A DNA stretch of 37,237 bases, taken from IMG/VR virus record IMGVR_UViG_3300042392_001626, positions 1-37,237 of that record. One strand, 5' to 3'. This document shows, one piece after another, positions 21,430 to 28,644 of the stretch. Each line of letters starts with the position of its first letter. Positions within the stretch are counted from its first letter, which is position 1. Source of the DNA: a virus. The notes beneath the pieces are model-generated. The model saw only the letters and a list, made by a program, of their open reading frames with translations, was not told the origin of the DNA and ran no database searches. A program made the translations under genes and the position numbers.

Positions 21430-22496
21430 GCATCTTCCTCCTCTTCTTCGAGAGAGGATTCAGATGAAGAGTCGATCATGTCTCTTAAGCCAATTGTATA
21501 TTTGCCCTTGATGTATGATGCAAAGTCAGTCTTTGTAAAGATAGTCTCCCAAAAATCTTTCGTAAGAGTCTGAGCTGCTCGCAGATTTCCAGTAAGTTCA
21601 GTCTTACCTTTAGGATCATAAGCAGTATACCAACCATTTTTTGGTTTTACTACATATCCGCCTTCAAGCGCAACATCGAGGAGTCCACTCCATTTTTGAA
21701 TACCACCTTCCCAACTTACACTAATTGGAATCTTACTCTTTTCTTTTACAAATCGTGACTTTTCAACGTTGATAATAAAGTGATAGCCTTGAATTTCTGT
21801 GCCTTCTTTGTCTTGCTGCCGCCCAAGAATCCAGATGTTGTCGGCTGAATAGGTGATGCCAGTGCCACCACTTACTACAGCTTTGCTAAACATTTCCTGA
21901 GTTTGATAGGTATGGTTAATTGCAAGGAGTGGAATGTTTTTAAGAGTAAGATATGGCGTGACCATGCGGAACAAGCCTTTCAAGCTTTTTGCACGAGTCA
22001 TATCAGCAACACTCTTTTCATTCATCGCATCTTCAAGTTCTTTTTTAGATGCAAGGTTTCCAACAGAGTCAATTACAATAATAACCTTGTCTTTGCGATC
22101 AAGCCCTTCAAGTTGATTTACAATATCAAATTTAAGTTCTTCAATATTCTTAATAGGAATATGAAGAACTCGATTTGTATCAATACCAAAGCTTTCAAAA
22201 TATGCTTGAGGGCTTCCGAATTCGCTGTCATAAAACATCAAACATGCATCTGCGTGTTTCTTAAGATACGCACTTGCCATAAGAAGTGCAAAGCTAGTCT
22301 TGAAATGTTTACTTGGACCGGCAAGTACAGTGAGTCCACTTGTAAGTCCACCATCAATGCTGCCACTCAAGGCAACGTTAATCATAGGCACACTCGTACT
22401 TGTAATATCCTTTTCAGAATAAAAAGAACTTTCAGCAAGTACTTCAGCTTCTTTAATACGACAATTCTTTTTTAGTTTTTCTAATACTGATGACAT
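21426..22496 (-). CDS. uvsX: RecA-like recombinase (UvsX)
   Basis: 356 residues. Walker A is GPSKHFKT (60-67), the unusual UvsX form (T4 GPSKSFKS), and Walker B is KVIIVIDSVGNL. Strand-exchange loop residues follow (FRMVTPYLTL, AINHTYQTQEMF, VSGGTGITYSADNIWIL). The tail EEEEEDA is acidic, as in T4 UvsX and RecA, where it tunes DNA binding. It drives recombination-dependent replication and repair, and would also carry out the homing events implied by the endonuclease genes. An early-type promoter lies at 22514-22542. Confidence 0.95.
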   Translation of the reverse strand: MSSVLEKLKKNCRIKEAEVLAESSFYSEKDITSTSVPMINVALSGSIDGGLTSGLTVLAGPSKHFKTSFALLMASAYLKKHADACLMFYDSEFGSPQAYFESFGIDTNRVLHIPIKNIEELKFDIVNQLEGLDRKDKVIIVIDSVGNLASKKELEDAMNEKSVADMTRAKSLKGLFRMVTPYLTLKNIPLLAINHTYQTQEMFSKAVVSGGTGITYSADNIWILGRQQDKEGTEIQGYHFIINVEKSRFVKEKSKIPISVSWEGGIQKWSGLLDVALEGGYVVKPKNGWYTAYDPKGKTELTGNLRAAQTLTKDFWETIFTKTDFASYIKGKYTIGLRDMIDSSSESSLEEEEEDA

Positions 22497-22513
22497 AATT
22501 TTTTCTTTGGTAT

Positions 22514-22542
22514 ATTATATATTGTTTTCGCTAAAAGTAAAA
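22514..22542 (-). promoter_or_regulatory. Early-type promoter of uvsX
   Basis: Minus strand: TTTTAC (22542-22537), 17 bases, TATAAT (22519-22514). The leader to ATG 22496 is about 11 bases and purine-rich (AAAGAAAAAA). Confidence 0.65.
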
Positions 22543-22548
22543 CAAAAT

Positions 22549-23577
22549 TTACACATTTAGTGCTGCATTTAATTCTTGACGCGTGACTTCTTTATCTAGC
22601 GGATGATTACGATAAATTGCTTCGCGTTGTGCCACAGCAATTTCTTCTAGTTGAGAGTCAGACAAGTTTGCAATATCAATAGCACGTAGGTTTGCGAGTG
22701 ATTCATCCTTGTAATACAGCATCATTTCCTTTGGCTCACCAATTAAAATAGACTGCACGTCTGCAATTTGTAGAGGGCGGGCTCTCCACCACCCAGACCC
22801 GGCATGAAAATATCCAGGCATGAGTATGCCCCACTGTGAAGCATAGACATTCATCATTTCACTTTCAATTACGCGGTCTTGCCCGTCTTTACGCGAGCCG
22901 TATTGTTTTAGCGGCCAACCAGTAGATTGCACCTCTTGTTTAGCCAACCATTTTTTAGTCTTGTCTTGAACGAGACCGGCAAAATTAAACACCCGCTGTT
23001 TTGGTTCAGGAAACAAAGACGTCGCAGGTTGACGATTTAAGTGATATGGATTTGGGTTGTATGCAAAGAATAATTCTTTTGGCCAATCTAGAAGTAAGGT
23101 TAAATCACCTCCTGAAAATGCCGGCACGAGCATTCTATTTGTTTTGCTCTTTATACGTTCAATTGCAGAGATAAACTCGCCTTGATATGATTGTATATTT
23201 TCTGGAATGTGCTTATGACTGTCAACGACAAATGATCTAAATAGTTTAGATGGATCATCAAGTGCAGTAATTCCAGAGAAGATGCTGTCTGTTTGCCAGT
23301 CATCAAATGCAAAGATGCAATTTGGTTTTTGTGATATTGCCCACAGTGCATTATACACATATCCAGCAAATCCAGACGGGTTGTGTAAAAATACAAACAC
23401 CTCATCATATTCTTGAAGGCTTTCGCCTACAACAACTGGACGCATGTCAACGTCATGACCCATATCACGAAGTACTCGTGGCAAGCTGTATTGACACATC
23501 GCAACCTGCAATTGCTGTTGCAAATAAAAGTCAAATGTGCACTGAGCCTTATTGCAGCCTGTAATTAAAATCTTCAT
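22549..23577 (-). CDS. Glycosyltransferase-like protein (GT-B type), possibly DNA-modifying
   Basis: 342 residues. The N-terminal half reads MKILITGCNKAQCTFDFYL and PRVLRDMGHDVDMRPVVV, a Rossmann-like start of GT-B enzymes. The C-terminal half has GSGWWRARPLQIADVQSILIG followed by EPKEMMLYY, resembling the donor-binding region where GT-B enzymes hold the nucleotide sugar. Its ATG overlaps the upstream Nmad1-like gene by four bases, and a dCMP hydroxymethylase is close by, so glycosylation of hydroxymethylcytosine is a reasonable guess. It is not clearly similar to T4 alpha- or beta-glucosyltransferase. Confidence 0.65.
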   Translation of the reverse strand: MKILITGCNKAQCTFDFYLQQQLQVAMCQYSLPRVLRDMGHDVDMRPVVVGESLQEYDEVFVFLHNPSGFAGYVYNALWAISQKPNCIFAFDDWQTDSIFSGITALDDPSKLFRSFVVDSHKHIPENIQSYQGEFISAIERIKSKTNRMLVPAFSGGDLTLLLDWPKELFFAYNPNPYHLNRQPATSLFPEPKQRVFNFAGLVQDKTKKWLAKQEVQSTGWPLKQYGSRKDGQDRVIESEMMNVYASQWGILMPGYFHAGSGWWRARPLQIADVQSILIGEPKEMMLYYKDESLANLRAIDIANLSDSQLEEIAVAQREAIYRNHPLDKEVTRQELNAALNV

Positions 23578-23921
23578 GCTTGTGTTTCTTGCTTACGACG
23601 ATTTAAAAAGTCACGATTTGGATCCTGTCCATCAATTCCACCACGACACCACGCAACTAGAAAGCTGCCATAGTTAATTAGATCCTTACCACTGTCTTCA
23701 ATGCTTTCAAAGTTTGGAGTATAATTTGGATCATTTTCCATTGCTTCAAGAACACTTGACATGCGCAATACCTTTGCATGAATCACATCAAGTATACTAG
23801 CTGCACCGCGTGGATAATAGTCTGCTTGACGAATCCTACTATGAGGATTTTGATAGTCATTAGACTTTTTGAGTTGCAACTCTGCACACTCTTCAAGAAC
23901 TTTTATTGATGCCTTTTTCAT
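23574..23921 (-). CDS. Nmad1/DUF1599-like nucleotide-modification-associated protein
   Basis: 115 residues, all-alpha in appearance. The run KKSNDYQNP ... ILDVIHAKVLRMSSVLE ... NFESIEDSGKDLINYGSFL follows the DUF1599 (nucleotide modification associated domain 1) layout: K-x-x-DY, I-x-x-K-x-x-R, and ESIED...DLINY. That family is related to MazG-like nucleotide hydrolases and clusters with modified-base genes. It overlaps the glycosyltransferase-like gene by four bases (ATGA), indicating coupled expression. Confidence 0.7.
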   Translation of the reverse strand: MKKASIKVLEECAELQLKKSNDYQNPHSRIRQADYYPRGAASILDVIHAKVLRMSSVLEAMENDPNYTPNFESIEDSGKDLINYGSFLVAWCRGGIDGQDPNRDFLNRRKQETQA

Positions 23922-23927
23922 AAAAAA

Positions 23928-24053
23928 TCAACCTTGACCGCGAGAAAGTTTTTTATAGTTTTTAGACTGTTTAAGGTGAGAAGTTTTACTTTTAGCATGA
24001 ATGCCTTTACGTTTAATTTTCCTTTGTTGTACTTTAATTCCGGTGTGTTTCAT
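23928..24053 (-). CDS. Small very basic T4-like phage protein (41 residues)
   Basis: MKHTGIKVQQRKIKRKGIHA, then KSKTSHLKQSKNYKKLSRGQ and a final Gly. About one third of residues are Lys or Arg. The pattern KRKGIHAK-(S/T)-K-x-S ... SKNYKK-x-x-RGQG is conserved in many T4-like phages, function unknown. TATAAT of its promoter lies seven bases before the ATG, so the mRNA should have almost no leader. Confidence 0.8.
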   Translation of the reverse strand: MKHTGIKVQQRKIKRKGIHAKSKTSHLKQSKNYKKLSRGQG

Positions 24054-24060
24054 ATGTGTT

Positions 24061-24089
24061 ATTATATATTAAGTTTAAATTTTGTAAAC
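24061..24089 (-). promoter_or_regulatory. Early-type promoter, near-leaderless
   Basis: Minus strand: GTTTAC (24089-24084), 17 bases, TATAAT (24066-24061), seven bases before ATG 24053. Confidence 0.75.
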
Positions 24090-24090
24090 A

Positions 24091-24792
24091 TTAAAGATTA
24101 CACTCTTGAATATATTTTTCTACAAGAGAATAGTGACGTTCATAGATATGCAGGCTACCAACTTGCCAAGTGATATTTCCTGGAACAATCTTGTCTGCTT
24201 TTTTGGTGCCACAATTATAGTCATAGACGAGTTTATCCTGAACATACTTTTGCCACGCATAGTCATTGCGATAGCCGTATACAACGTCGTTGCTGCGCAT
24301 CTGTACGACAACTTCAAGCATGCCATTGCGAATAAGATATTGTACTGCGTTTGTGCAAATAAAGTCGCTCATGCCATTTACACACCAGTTGCTGTGCATA
24401 GACGGACGTGTATAGATTGCGACTGCTCGCCGACTGTTTGGCGAACGAGTCAATTCCATAAGCACATTCTCATATTGACAAAAATTTTCTGAACTAAACA
24501 TGAGATAGCCATAGTTAGAATTGATTTTGCCATCACGACTTGAGACATCTTTCCAAATTTTAGGAACAACTCCTGGAATGTCATCGACATAGAGACTCAT
24601 CGAAATATACCATTCAAGCTCACGTTGAATATAGTCATCGTTAATTTCACCAAAGATACTTGGCTCATCTGCGCAAAAACTTGCACCTACAAGTTCAAGC
24701 GTAGTGACGCCACTCTTATCAACTACAAAATTTTTATTTTTGTATTGATCCGCAAAATATTGACGAATGCTCTCTATTGTCATATTAACCAA
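24091..24792 (-). CDS. dCMP hydroxymethylase (T4 gp42-like)
   Basis: 233 residues, strongly similar along its whole length to T4 gp42 as I remember it: NFVVDKSGV, GASFCADEPSIFG, YIQRELEWY, INSNYGY, TRPSMHSNW, MRSNDVVYGYRNDYAWQKYV and GSLHIYERHY. The catalytic Cys146 is in GMSDFICTN. This thymidylate-synthase-family enzyme makes 5-hydroxymethyl-dCMP from dCMP with methylene-tetrahydrofolate, which implies that hydroxymethylcytosine replaces cytosine in the phage DNA. The start overlaps the upstream gene by eight bases. Met4 (MTIESIR) is an alternative start. Confidence 0.93.
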   Translation of the reverse strand: MVNMTIESIRQYFADQYKNKNFVVDKSGVTTLELVGASFCADEPSIFGEINDDYIQRELEWYISMSLYVDDIPGVVPKIWKDVSSRDGKINSNYGYLMFSSENFCQYENVLMELTRSPNSRRAVAIYTRPSMHSNWCVNGMSDFICTNAVQYLIRNGMLEVVVQMRSNDVVYGYRNDYAWQKYVQDKLVYDYNCGTKKADKIVPGNITWQVGSLHIYERHYSLVEKYIQECNL

Positions 24793-25147
24793 AAATAATT
24801 TTACGGAATGAAACGATTAGGCTCAAGTGATATGTGTCTTGCTCTTCAAGAGCCACACTGTGCTCAGAGAGTGCATCATAATTTTCTGACAACTCACACT
24901 CTATAAGTTTATTCACTTGAAGTGGTCGATCATTTGTGATGTACAAATAAACATCTGAAATAGCATCTTTAATTGAGTGACCATTTTCAATTGAAGACCA
25001 GGCAATGCTATTAAAACAATCCTGACGTTCAACAAAATCAACTACCTTTGAAAATAATTGTTCTTGTAAAACGTCAGTTGAGTGTGTGTTTGCCTTTGAA
25101 GCAAACATTGAATAGAGGCGTTCTAGAATAGGATGTGTGTCTGTCAT
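24785..25147 (-). CDS. Hypothetical protein
   Basis: 120 residues, start MTDTHPILERLYSMFASKAN. Mixed helical protein with an acidic middle; no family recognised. It is co-oriented with and overlaps the dCMP hydroxymethylase start by eight bases. It begins just after a hairpin terminator, with TATAAA (25160-25155) seven bases before the ATG, so it seems to open a new transcript that includes the hydroxymethylase. Confidence 0.65.
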   Translation of the reverse strand: MTDTHPILERLYSMFASKANTHSTDVLQEQLFSKVVDFVERQDCFNSIAWSSIENGHSIKDAISDVYLYITNDRPLQVNKLIECELSENYDALSEHSVALEEQDTYHLSLIVSFRKIIFG

Positions 25148-25168
25148 ATAGTGATTTATAAGAGAAAG

Positions 25169-25203
25169 ATCCCAGACAGCAATTTAAAATTACTATCTGG
25201 GAT
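25169..25203. terminator. Hairpin terminator
   Basis: ATCCCAGACAG (25169-25179) pairs with CTATCTGGGAT (25193-25203) with one mismatch or wobble. Five Ts follow on the plus strand; on the minus strand the following bases are only weakly U-rich. It separates the gene at 25225-25659 from the hydroxymethylase transcript. Confidence 0.7.
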
Positions 25204-25224
25204 TTTTGTAGGCGTCAAATTATA

Positions 25225-25659
25225 TTAGAGACGCTTTACTTTACGTGGCTTTTTAGCTTTAACTGGAGCTGGAGTCTCAAACTCTTCAGACATCTCTTGT
25301 GGGGTTGCGATCCAGCAAAAGACTTCTCCACCTTCGCTTGAAGAAGGCATCTCGTCATGTGCTTTTTCTACAACCTCTGGTGCAGCGTCAGCGATAACCT
25401 TTTTCGCTGCACTTGGCTTGCGACCGCGCTTCTTTGGGCCAGCCTTCATTGCCGCAGCAATTACCTCAGCGGGAGGCATTTGCGGCAGATAGCGGCTATA
25501 ACCAATTGCCTTGTCTTTGCCAAGGAAGGTTTGGCCAATTTCACGGCAAGTAAGACCAAAAGTCTTACCAACTTCATAAACTTCCTTGGCAGTAAAGCCA
25601 GAGGAAGCATTGGGACGAGAATTGAACTCGTCAATCATTTCTTTTACACGCGTTAGCAT
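25225..25659 (-). CDS. Hypothetical protein with AT-hook-like motif
   Basis: 144 residues. The first ~75 residues look folded and helical (TAKEVYEVGKTFGLTCREIG). KKRGRKPSAAKK near residues 76-87 resembles an AT-hook, a minor-groove DNA-binding element. The tail is Pro/Lys/Glu-rich and ends KKPRKVKRL. This suggests an early DNA-binding protein acting on host or phage AT-rich DNA; no family is named. Its promoter at 25690-25719 shares an extended -35 with that at 26621-26650. The leader is about 25 bases and A-rich. Confidence 0.65.
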   Translation of the reverse strand: MLTRVKEMIDEFNSRPNASSGFTAKEVYEVGKTFGLTCREIGQTFLGKDKAIGYSRYLPQMPPAEVIAAAMKAGPKKRGRKPSAAKKVIADAAPEVVEKAHDEMPSSSEGGEVFCWIATPQEMSEEFETPAPVKAKKPRKVKRL

Positions 25660-25689
25660 ATGTTTGTTTTGTTTTGTTGTTAGGAGAGT

Positions 25690-25719
25690 ATTATAACTTA
25701 AAATTTAGAGGTTGTACAC
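25690..25719 (-). promoter_or_regulatory. Early-type promoter with extended -35
   Basis: Minus strand: AAAAAGTTGTGTAC ending at 25714, 18 bases, TATAAT (25695-25690). The 14-base -35 block is identical to that at 26645-26658. Confidence 0.78.
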
Positions 25720-25767
25720 AACTTTTTACATTAAATTGCATTGAGAGCATATTGTCCAAGACTTCTT

Positions 25768-25944
25768 CTAGTATTGTTCGTTGTGACGCTTGGTGATGTT
25801 AAGAAGATTATCGCGAAGGCGCATACGATCAGCGCTATGCTTATCATAATCGATGAAGTTGATTGCTTCGTGACTTAACATCATGAGCTCATCGACAGTC
25901 TTCATCAGCTTCTCAATAGTTTGTTCGACGGTGTCTGTTTGCAT
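25768..25944 (-). CDS. Small coiled-coil protein (58 residues)
   Basis: MQTDTVEQTIEKLMKTVDEL, then helix-forming residues, ending NITKRHNEQY. Heptad-like spacing of Leu, Met and Val suggests a helical hairpin or dimer. TATAAT lies five bases before the ATG, so the mRNA may be leaderless. No family recognised. Confidence 0.6.
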   Translation of the reverse strand: MQTDTVEQTIEKLMKTVDELMMLSHEAINFIDYDKHSADRMRLRDNLLNITKRHNEQY

Positions 25945-25955
25945 ATCTTATTATA

Positions 25956-26111
25956 TCAGAGTTCCTCTGAAGTTTCAGTTACTATAGTGACCATAAAGCC
26001 TTGCGACAAGTAATCAAAAACGCACTCCCTGGCACCTTCTTCATCGAAATGATAGACAGTGAATGCATCGTCATCGTTTGTACGTACTTTAACATTGTAG
26101 ATCGTTTCCAT
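25956..26111 (-). CDS. Small conserved phage protein (51 residues)
   Basis: Start METIYNVKVRTNDDDAFTVY, with FDEEGARECVFDYLSQGFMV and a C-terminal acidic tail. An upstream in-frame ATG at 26162 exists, but the downstream one is favoured. TATAAT at 26118-26123 is six bases before ATG 26111, the longer form would overlap the neighbouring gene, and the family as I remember it begins here. Function unknown. Confidence 0.65.
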   Translation of the reverse strand: METIYNVKVRTNDDDAFTVYHFDEEGARECVFDYLSQGFMVTIVTETSEEL

Positions 26112-26133
26112 ATGTGTATTATATCTGTGTTCC

Positions 26134-26388
26134 TTAATCGTCTTCATCGTCGATCTCGACATAGTCTGGATCGTTGTAATTCATGTCCTTAAGTATGCTA
26201 AGAATATCTTCACACATCTCTTTGAGTCTATCGTATGCTTCTGCCTCTTGACGGCAACTCAACGCTTTGCGATAATCTTCGGGCGAAGTTCCATCATCGA
26301 GAGCATTTAGTAGATCACTCTCGATTTGTTTCATGGCATGAACGGTATTCTCGAACATGCAGTAGCTCATATTAGGGTAGTTTGACAT
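26134..26388 (-). CDS. Hypothetical small acidic protein
   Basis: 84 residues from MSNYPNMSYCMFENTVHAMK. Helical and acidic, ending DYVEIDDEDD. I chose the Met at 26388 rather than 26436, because the longer form overlaps the neighbouring gene and its extra residues (SNTNTTT) look non-coding. No family recognised. It belongs to the group of short early genes at 25.7-26.6 kb. Confidence 0.55.
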   Translation of the reverse strand: MSNYPNMSYCMFENTVHAMKQIESDLLNALDDGTSPEDYRKALSCRQEAEAYDRLKEMCEDILSILKDMNYNDPDYVEIDDEDD

Positions 26389-26404
26389 AGTGGTGGTATT
26401 TGTA

Positions 26405-26593
26405 TTAGAGAAGATCGTGGACAATATATTCTTCAACGGTTGGAAGAGTACGACGATATTGTTCCAAGTCAGAGATCAAATCGTCGAGCGACTCACGATT
26501 GTGCATTCCGCGCCAGTTGGCACTTGCATTGAAAAGTTCGAGCATCTGCTTATAAATCTCTTCGTGGGTAGGAAATTTGGGGTTGGCTTCCAT
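26405..26593 (-). CDS. Hypothetical small protein
   Basis: 62 residues from MEANPKFPTHEEIYKQMLEL, mostly helical (NRESLDDLISDLEQYRRTLP). The longer reading frame starts upstream at 26662 but would overlap the -10 and -35 of the promoter at 26621-26650, so the Met at 26593 is the real start. The leader is about 22 bases. No family recognised. Confidence 0.6.
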   Translation of the reverse strand: MEANPKFPTHEEIYKQMLELFNASANWRGMHNRESLDDLISDLEQYRRTLPTVEEYIVHDLL

Positions 26594-26620
26594 GTTGTGG
26601 TTGGTTTGGCTTACATGGTT

Positions 26621-26650
26621 ATTATAGCATAAAACCCACGGAAAGTACAC
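26621..26650 (-). promoter_or_regulatory. Early-type promoter with extended -35
   Basis: Minus strand: AAAAAGTTGTGTAC ending at 26645, 18 bases, TATAAT (26626-26621). It starts the small early gene group. Confidence 0.78.
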
Positions 26651-26739
26651 AACTTTTTTCATAAAAATGCACTTTTTTTCACTTTTTTAGGCCCTGGAAC
26701 AGATTTTTGCCTAATTTTAGCCTAAAATAGGTCTGGGCA

Positions 26740-26774
26740 GGGGATAGTGTATACAAAAATGACACACTATCCCC
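26740..26774. terminator. Strong hairpin, probable terminator
   Basis: GGGGATAGTGT (26740-26750) pairs perfectly with ACACTATCCCC (26764-26774) around a 13-base loop. It lies 25 bases after the stop of the 3D-domain gene on the minus strand. There is no clear U-tract after it, so it may instead stabilise mRNA 3' ends. The remaining bases between 26651 and 26739 show only T-runs and an imperfect CCTAATTTTAG/CTAAAATAGG dyad. Confidence 0.55.
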
Positions 26775-26798
26775 AAACCTGCTTGTCGAGTAGCTTTT

Positions 26799-27212
26799 TT
26801 ACTTCAGAATATAAACATCCATCCAGGCAGGAGTGGACTTTACAAGCTGAGTGTATGATGCTCTTGAGACATAGACGTCAAAGACATATCCACGTCCGCG
26901 AGCAGCACTTTTGCGAGTAACGGCCGAACCACGATCTTGGACGACGAAACTCCCATTTCCTACTTTTCCTTTCAAGACGGGGATGAATAGCTTTGTTCCC
27001 ATCTTGAAATCAGGGTGAGCTGCTACAGTCACCCCACTTTTTGCGGTTTTGGTTTTTGGGCACGCTACACGATCCCACCACGGAGATTCCGAATAGTAGT
27101 ATGTAATGCGCGCGCGTACTTTTGTCGCGTTCTTAGGTACAATAACTGTAGAGTATGCATTCCCAAGAAGCAATAATGAAGTTATAGTTGTGTACAACAA
27201 TTTTTTCATCAT
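26799..27212 (-). CDS. Secreted 3D-domain protein (RlpA/MltA-like barrel)
   Basis: 137 residues. The N-terminus MMKKLLYTTITSLLLLGNAY is a typical signal peptide with probable cleavage after AYS. The mature part has the 3D domain found at the end of MltA and in YabE-type proteins: TAKSGVTVAAHPDFKMGTKL, VVQDRGSAV, VFDVYVS and MDVYIL, with the Asp residues that give the domain its name. These act on or bind peptidoglycan. An AAGGA site nine bases before the ATG is unusually good for this genome, hinting at acquisition from a bacterium. Possible roles are lysis help or envelope modification. Confidence 0.75.
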   Translation of the reverse strand: MMKKLLYTTITSLLLLGNAYSTVIVPKNATKVRARITYYYSESPWWDRVACPKTKTAKSGVTVAAHPDFKMGTKLFIPVLKGKVGNGSFVVQDRGSAVTRKSAARGRGYVFDVYVSRASYTQLVKSTPAWMDVYILK

Positions 27213-27286
27213 TATTTTGTTTCCTTTCTATCTTTAGTATTATTTTTTCCTCGACAAACAAGGAGAGGAATATACTCATCCTCAGT

Positions 27287-27304
27287 CTCATGACAGACGT
27301 CATG
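27287..27304. other. Perfect short hairpin in the gap 27213-27313
   Basis: TCATGAC-AGAC-GTCATGA, a 7-base stem with a 4-base loop, just after the metallopeptidase gene on the minus strand. No T-run follows on that strand. It could be a processing or termination signal. Confidence 0.4.
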
Positions 27305-27313
27305 AAAGGGTTT

Positions 27314-27913
27314 TTAATCACAAACCTTTTCGTGCCTTGCGCGCAGTTTTGCACTATAGTTGTTTGTATCTAAATAAAAATCAAGAGGCTCTAGCCGCGT
27401 TGATGCGAGACCTCGCAATGGCTTTGAGTATGGTGATCGGCTATTATTGCACCACGCTCTTAACTTTTCTACAGTATGATAGAAGAAGAGATAGCAGTTT
27501 GCACCACGAATATAGTTGTCAACGTCAATGTCCAACTTATATCGCTTAATGGTTTGTAGCACTAAATTTTCGCAATGCCATTCTAGTTCTATAGCGTCTC
27601 GTATGCCTTGAGTAACTGCCTTTTTTGAATAACGTTTGCCGTCAAGCCAATCAAACACGACATCGCATCCCTTTGCTTTTTTAGTAAAAAACCTACGATG
27701 ATGCTTCCATTGTAGATAGTGACAATATTCATGCACAAAAATTTCGAATGAGCAGTCACGCTTCATCGCGACTACAAATTCTTTTTGTGTACGATCATCG
27801 TTAAACCATCCACCATACTTACCGTCAATAGACTTTACCATCGGTAGTCGAATAGAAAAGCCATCTTCAAGCAATTCAGTGATTGCCTTTGCAATAAAAT
27901 CATTTTTTGTCAT
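27314..27913 (-). CDS. HExxH metallopeptidase-like protein
   Basis: 199 residues. FEIFVHEYCHYLQWK contains HExxH (His61, Glu62, His65). The helix ELEWHCENLVL near residues 109-119 offers a third ligand, a layout typical of minimal gluzincin-like phage proteins. No signal peptide, so it is cytoplasmic. It is distinct from the HExxH protein at 15821-16273, which shares little outside the motif. Substrate unknown; degradation or processing of a host protein early in infection is possible. Confidence 0.7.
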   Translation of the reverse strand: MTKNDFIAKAITELLEDGFSIRLPMVKSIDGKYGGWFNDDRTQKEFVVAMKRDCSFEIFVHEYCHYLQWKHHRRFFTKKAKGCDVVFDWLDGKRYSKKAVTQGIRDAIELEWHCENLVLQTIKRYKLDIDVDNYIRGANCYLFFYHTVEKLRAWCNNSRSPYSKPLRGLASTRLEPLDFYLDTNNYSAKLRARHEKVCD

Positions 27914-27918
27914 ACGGT

Positions 27919-28644
27919 TTATTGGTCCTTTGTCGGTTTATATCCTTGCTTTTTAGCTTGTGATTTACTCAGAGTAGCATACCACATTCCACGACGACAC
28001 AGTTGTCCAGGCTTTCCAGTGTCTTGACATGTAAGCGAAGACAGATGTTCAGCATAATGAACCATGCCTTTAACAACATCATCTCCACCATCAAAATAGA
28101 CGCGCAGAGTGCCAAACTTTTCTTTGTATTGATCGATAACTACAGGGGGAGGAGACACGCCAATGTAAAGATCGTGTCTATTAAAAAACTTTCTATCGAT
28201 AGTACTTACGAGAGCACGAATACGAGAGGCAAAAGTTTTATTAATCTTCTCTCGCTCTTCATTGCTCGGAGAAGCAAACTTTGCACCTTTAGGCAATCTC
28301 TTTTCAAAGTCTCGATATGGATTGAACTTTCTGTAAATTGGATCACGTACATACTTCCAATATGCTTTACGCATTCTTAATTGCAGTTTGCGCTTTGGAT
28401 TGACTTCTGTATACTTATGATGCTTTACATAGTCATCGATGCAATCAAACAACGAGTCTACAATATTTCTCCACCCGTCTGGGCAATCGTTCCAGCATCG
28501 TTGGCTTTGTGGCAATAGATTACCACTTTCATCTCGTGGAAAGAGAGCAGGATATTTTGCAAACAGTTGCGTTTCAAATTTGTCGTCTTCTTCTATAGCT
28601 TCCATAATTTTATCGTTTAATTCTTCTACTGATTTATATTTCAT
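27919..28644 (-). CDS. Conserved phage/bacterial protein, function unknown
   Basis: 241 residues. The C-terminal part, DQYKEKFGTLRVYFDGGDD, then MVHYAEHLSSLTCQDTGKPG and GMWYATLSKSQA, belongs to a widespread phage-associated family whose usual form has CxxCG at the end. Here the pattern is TCQDTGKPGQLC, so one Cys of the knuckle is replaced. An N-terminal CPDGWRNIV segment (around residues 54-62) is also typical. The function of the family is not known to me. Its ATG overlaps the stop of the upstream gene by four bases. Confidence 0.7.
   Translation of the reverse strand: MKYKSVEELNDKIMEAIEEDDKFETQLFAKYPALFPRDESGNLLPQSQRCWNDCPDGWRNIVDSLFDCIDDYVKHHKYTEVNPKRKLQLRMRKAYWKYVRDPIYRKFNPYRDFEKRLPKGAKFASPSNEEREKINKTFASRIRALVSTIDRKFFNRHDLYIGVSPPPVVIDQYKEKFGTLRVYFDGGDDVVKGMVHYAEHLSSLTCQDTGKPGQLCRRGMWYATLSKSQAKKQGYKPTKDQ

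Noticed and set aside
21903-22475. A 190-residue plus-strand frame opposite uvsX
   Set aside because: It is antisense to the highly conserved UvsX core, and its Lys/Phe/Cys-rich composition is typical of a shadow frame.
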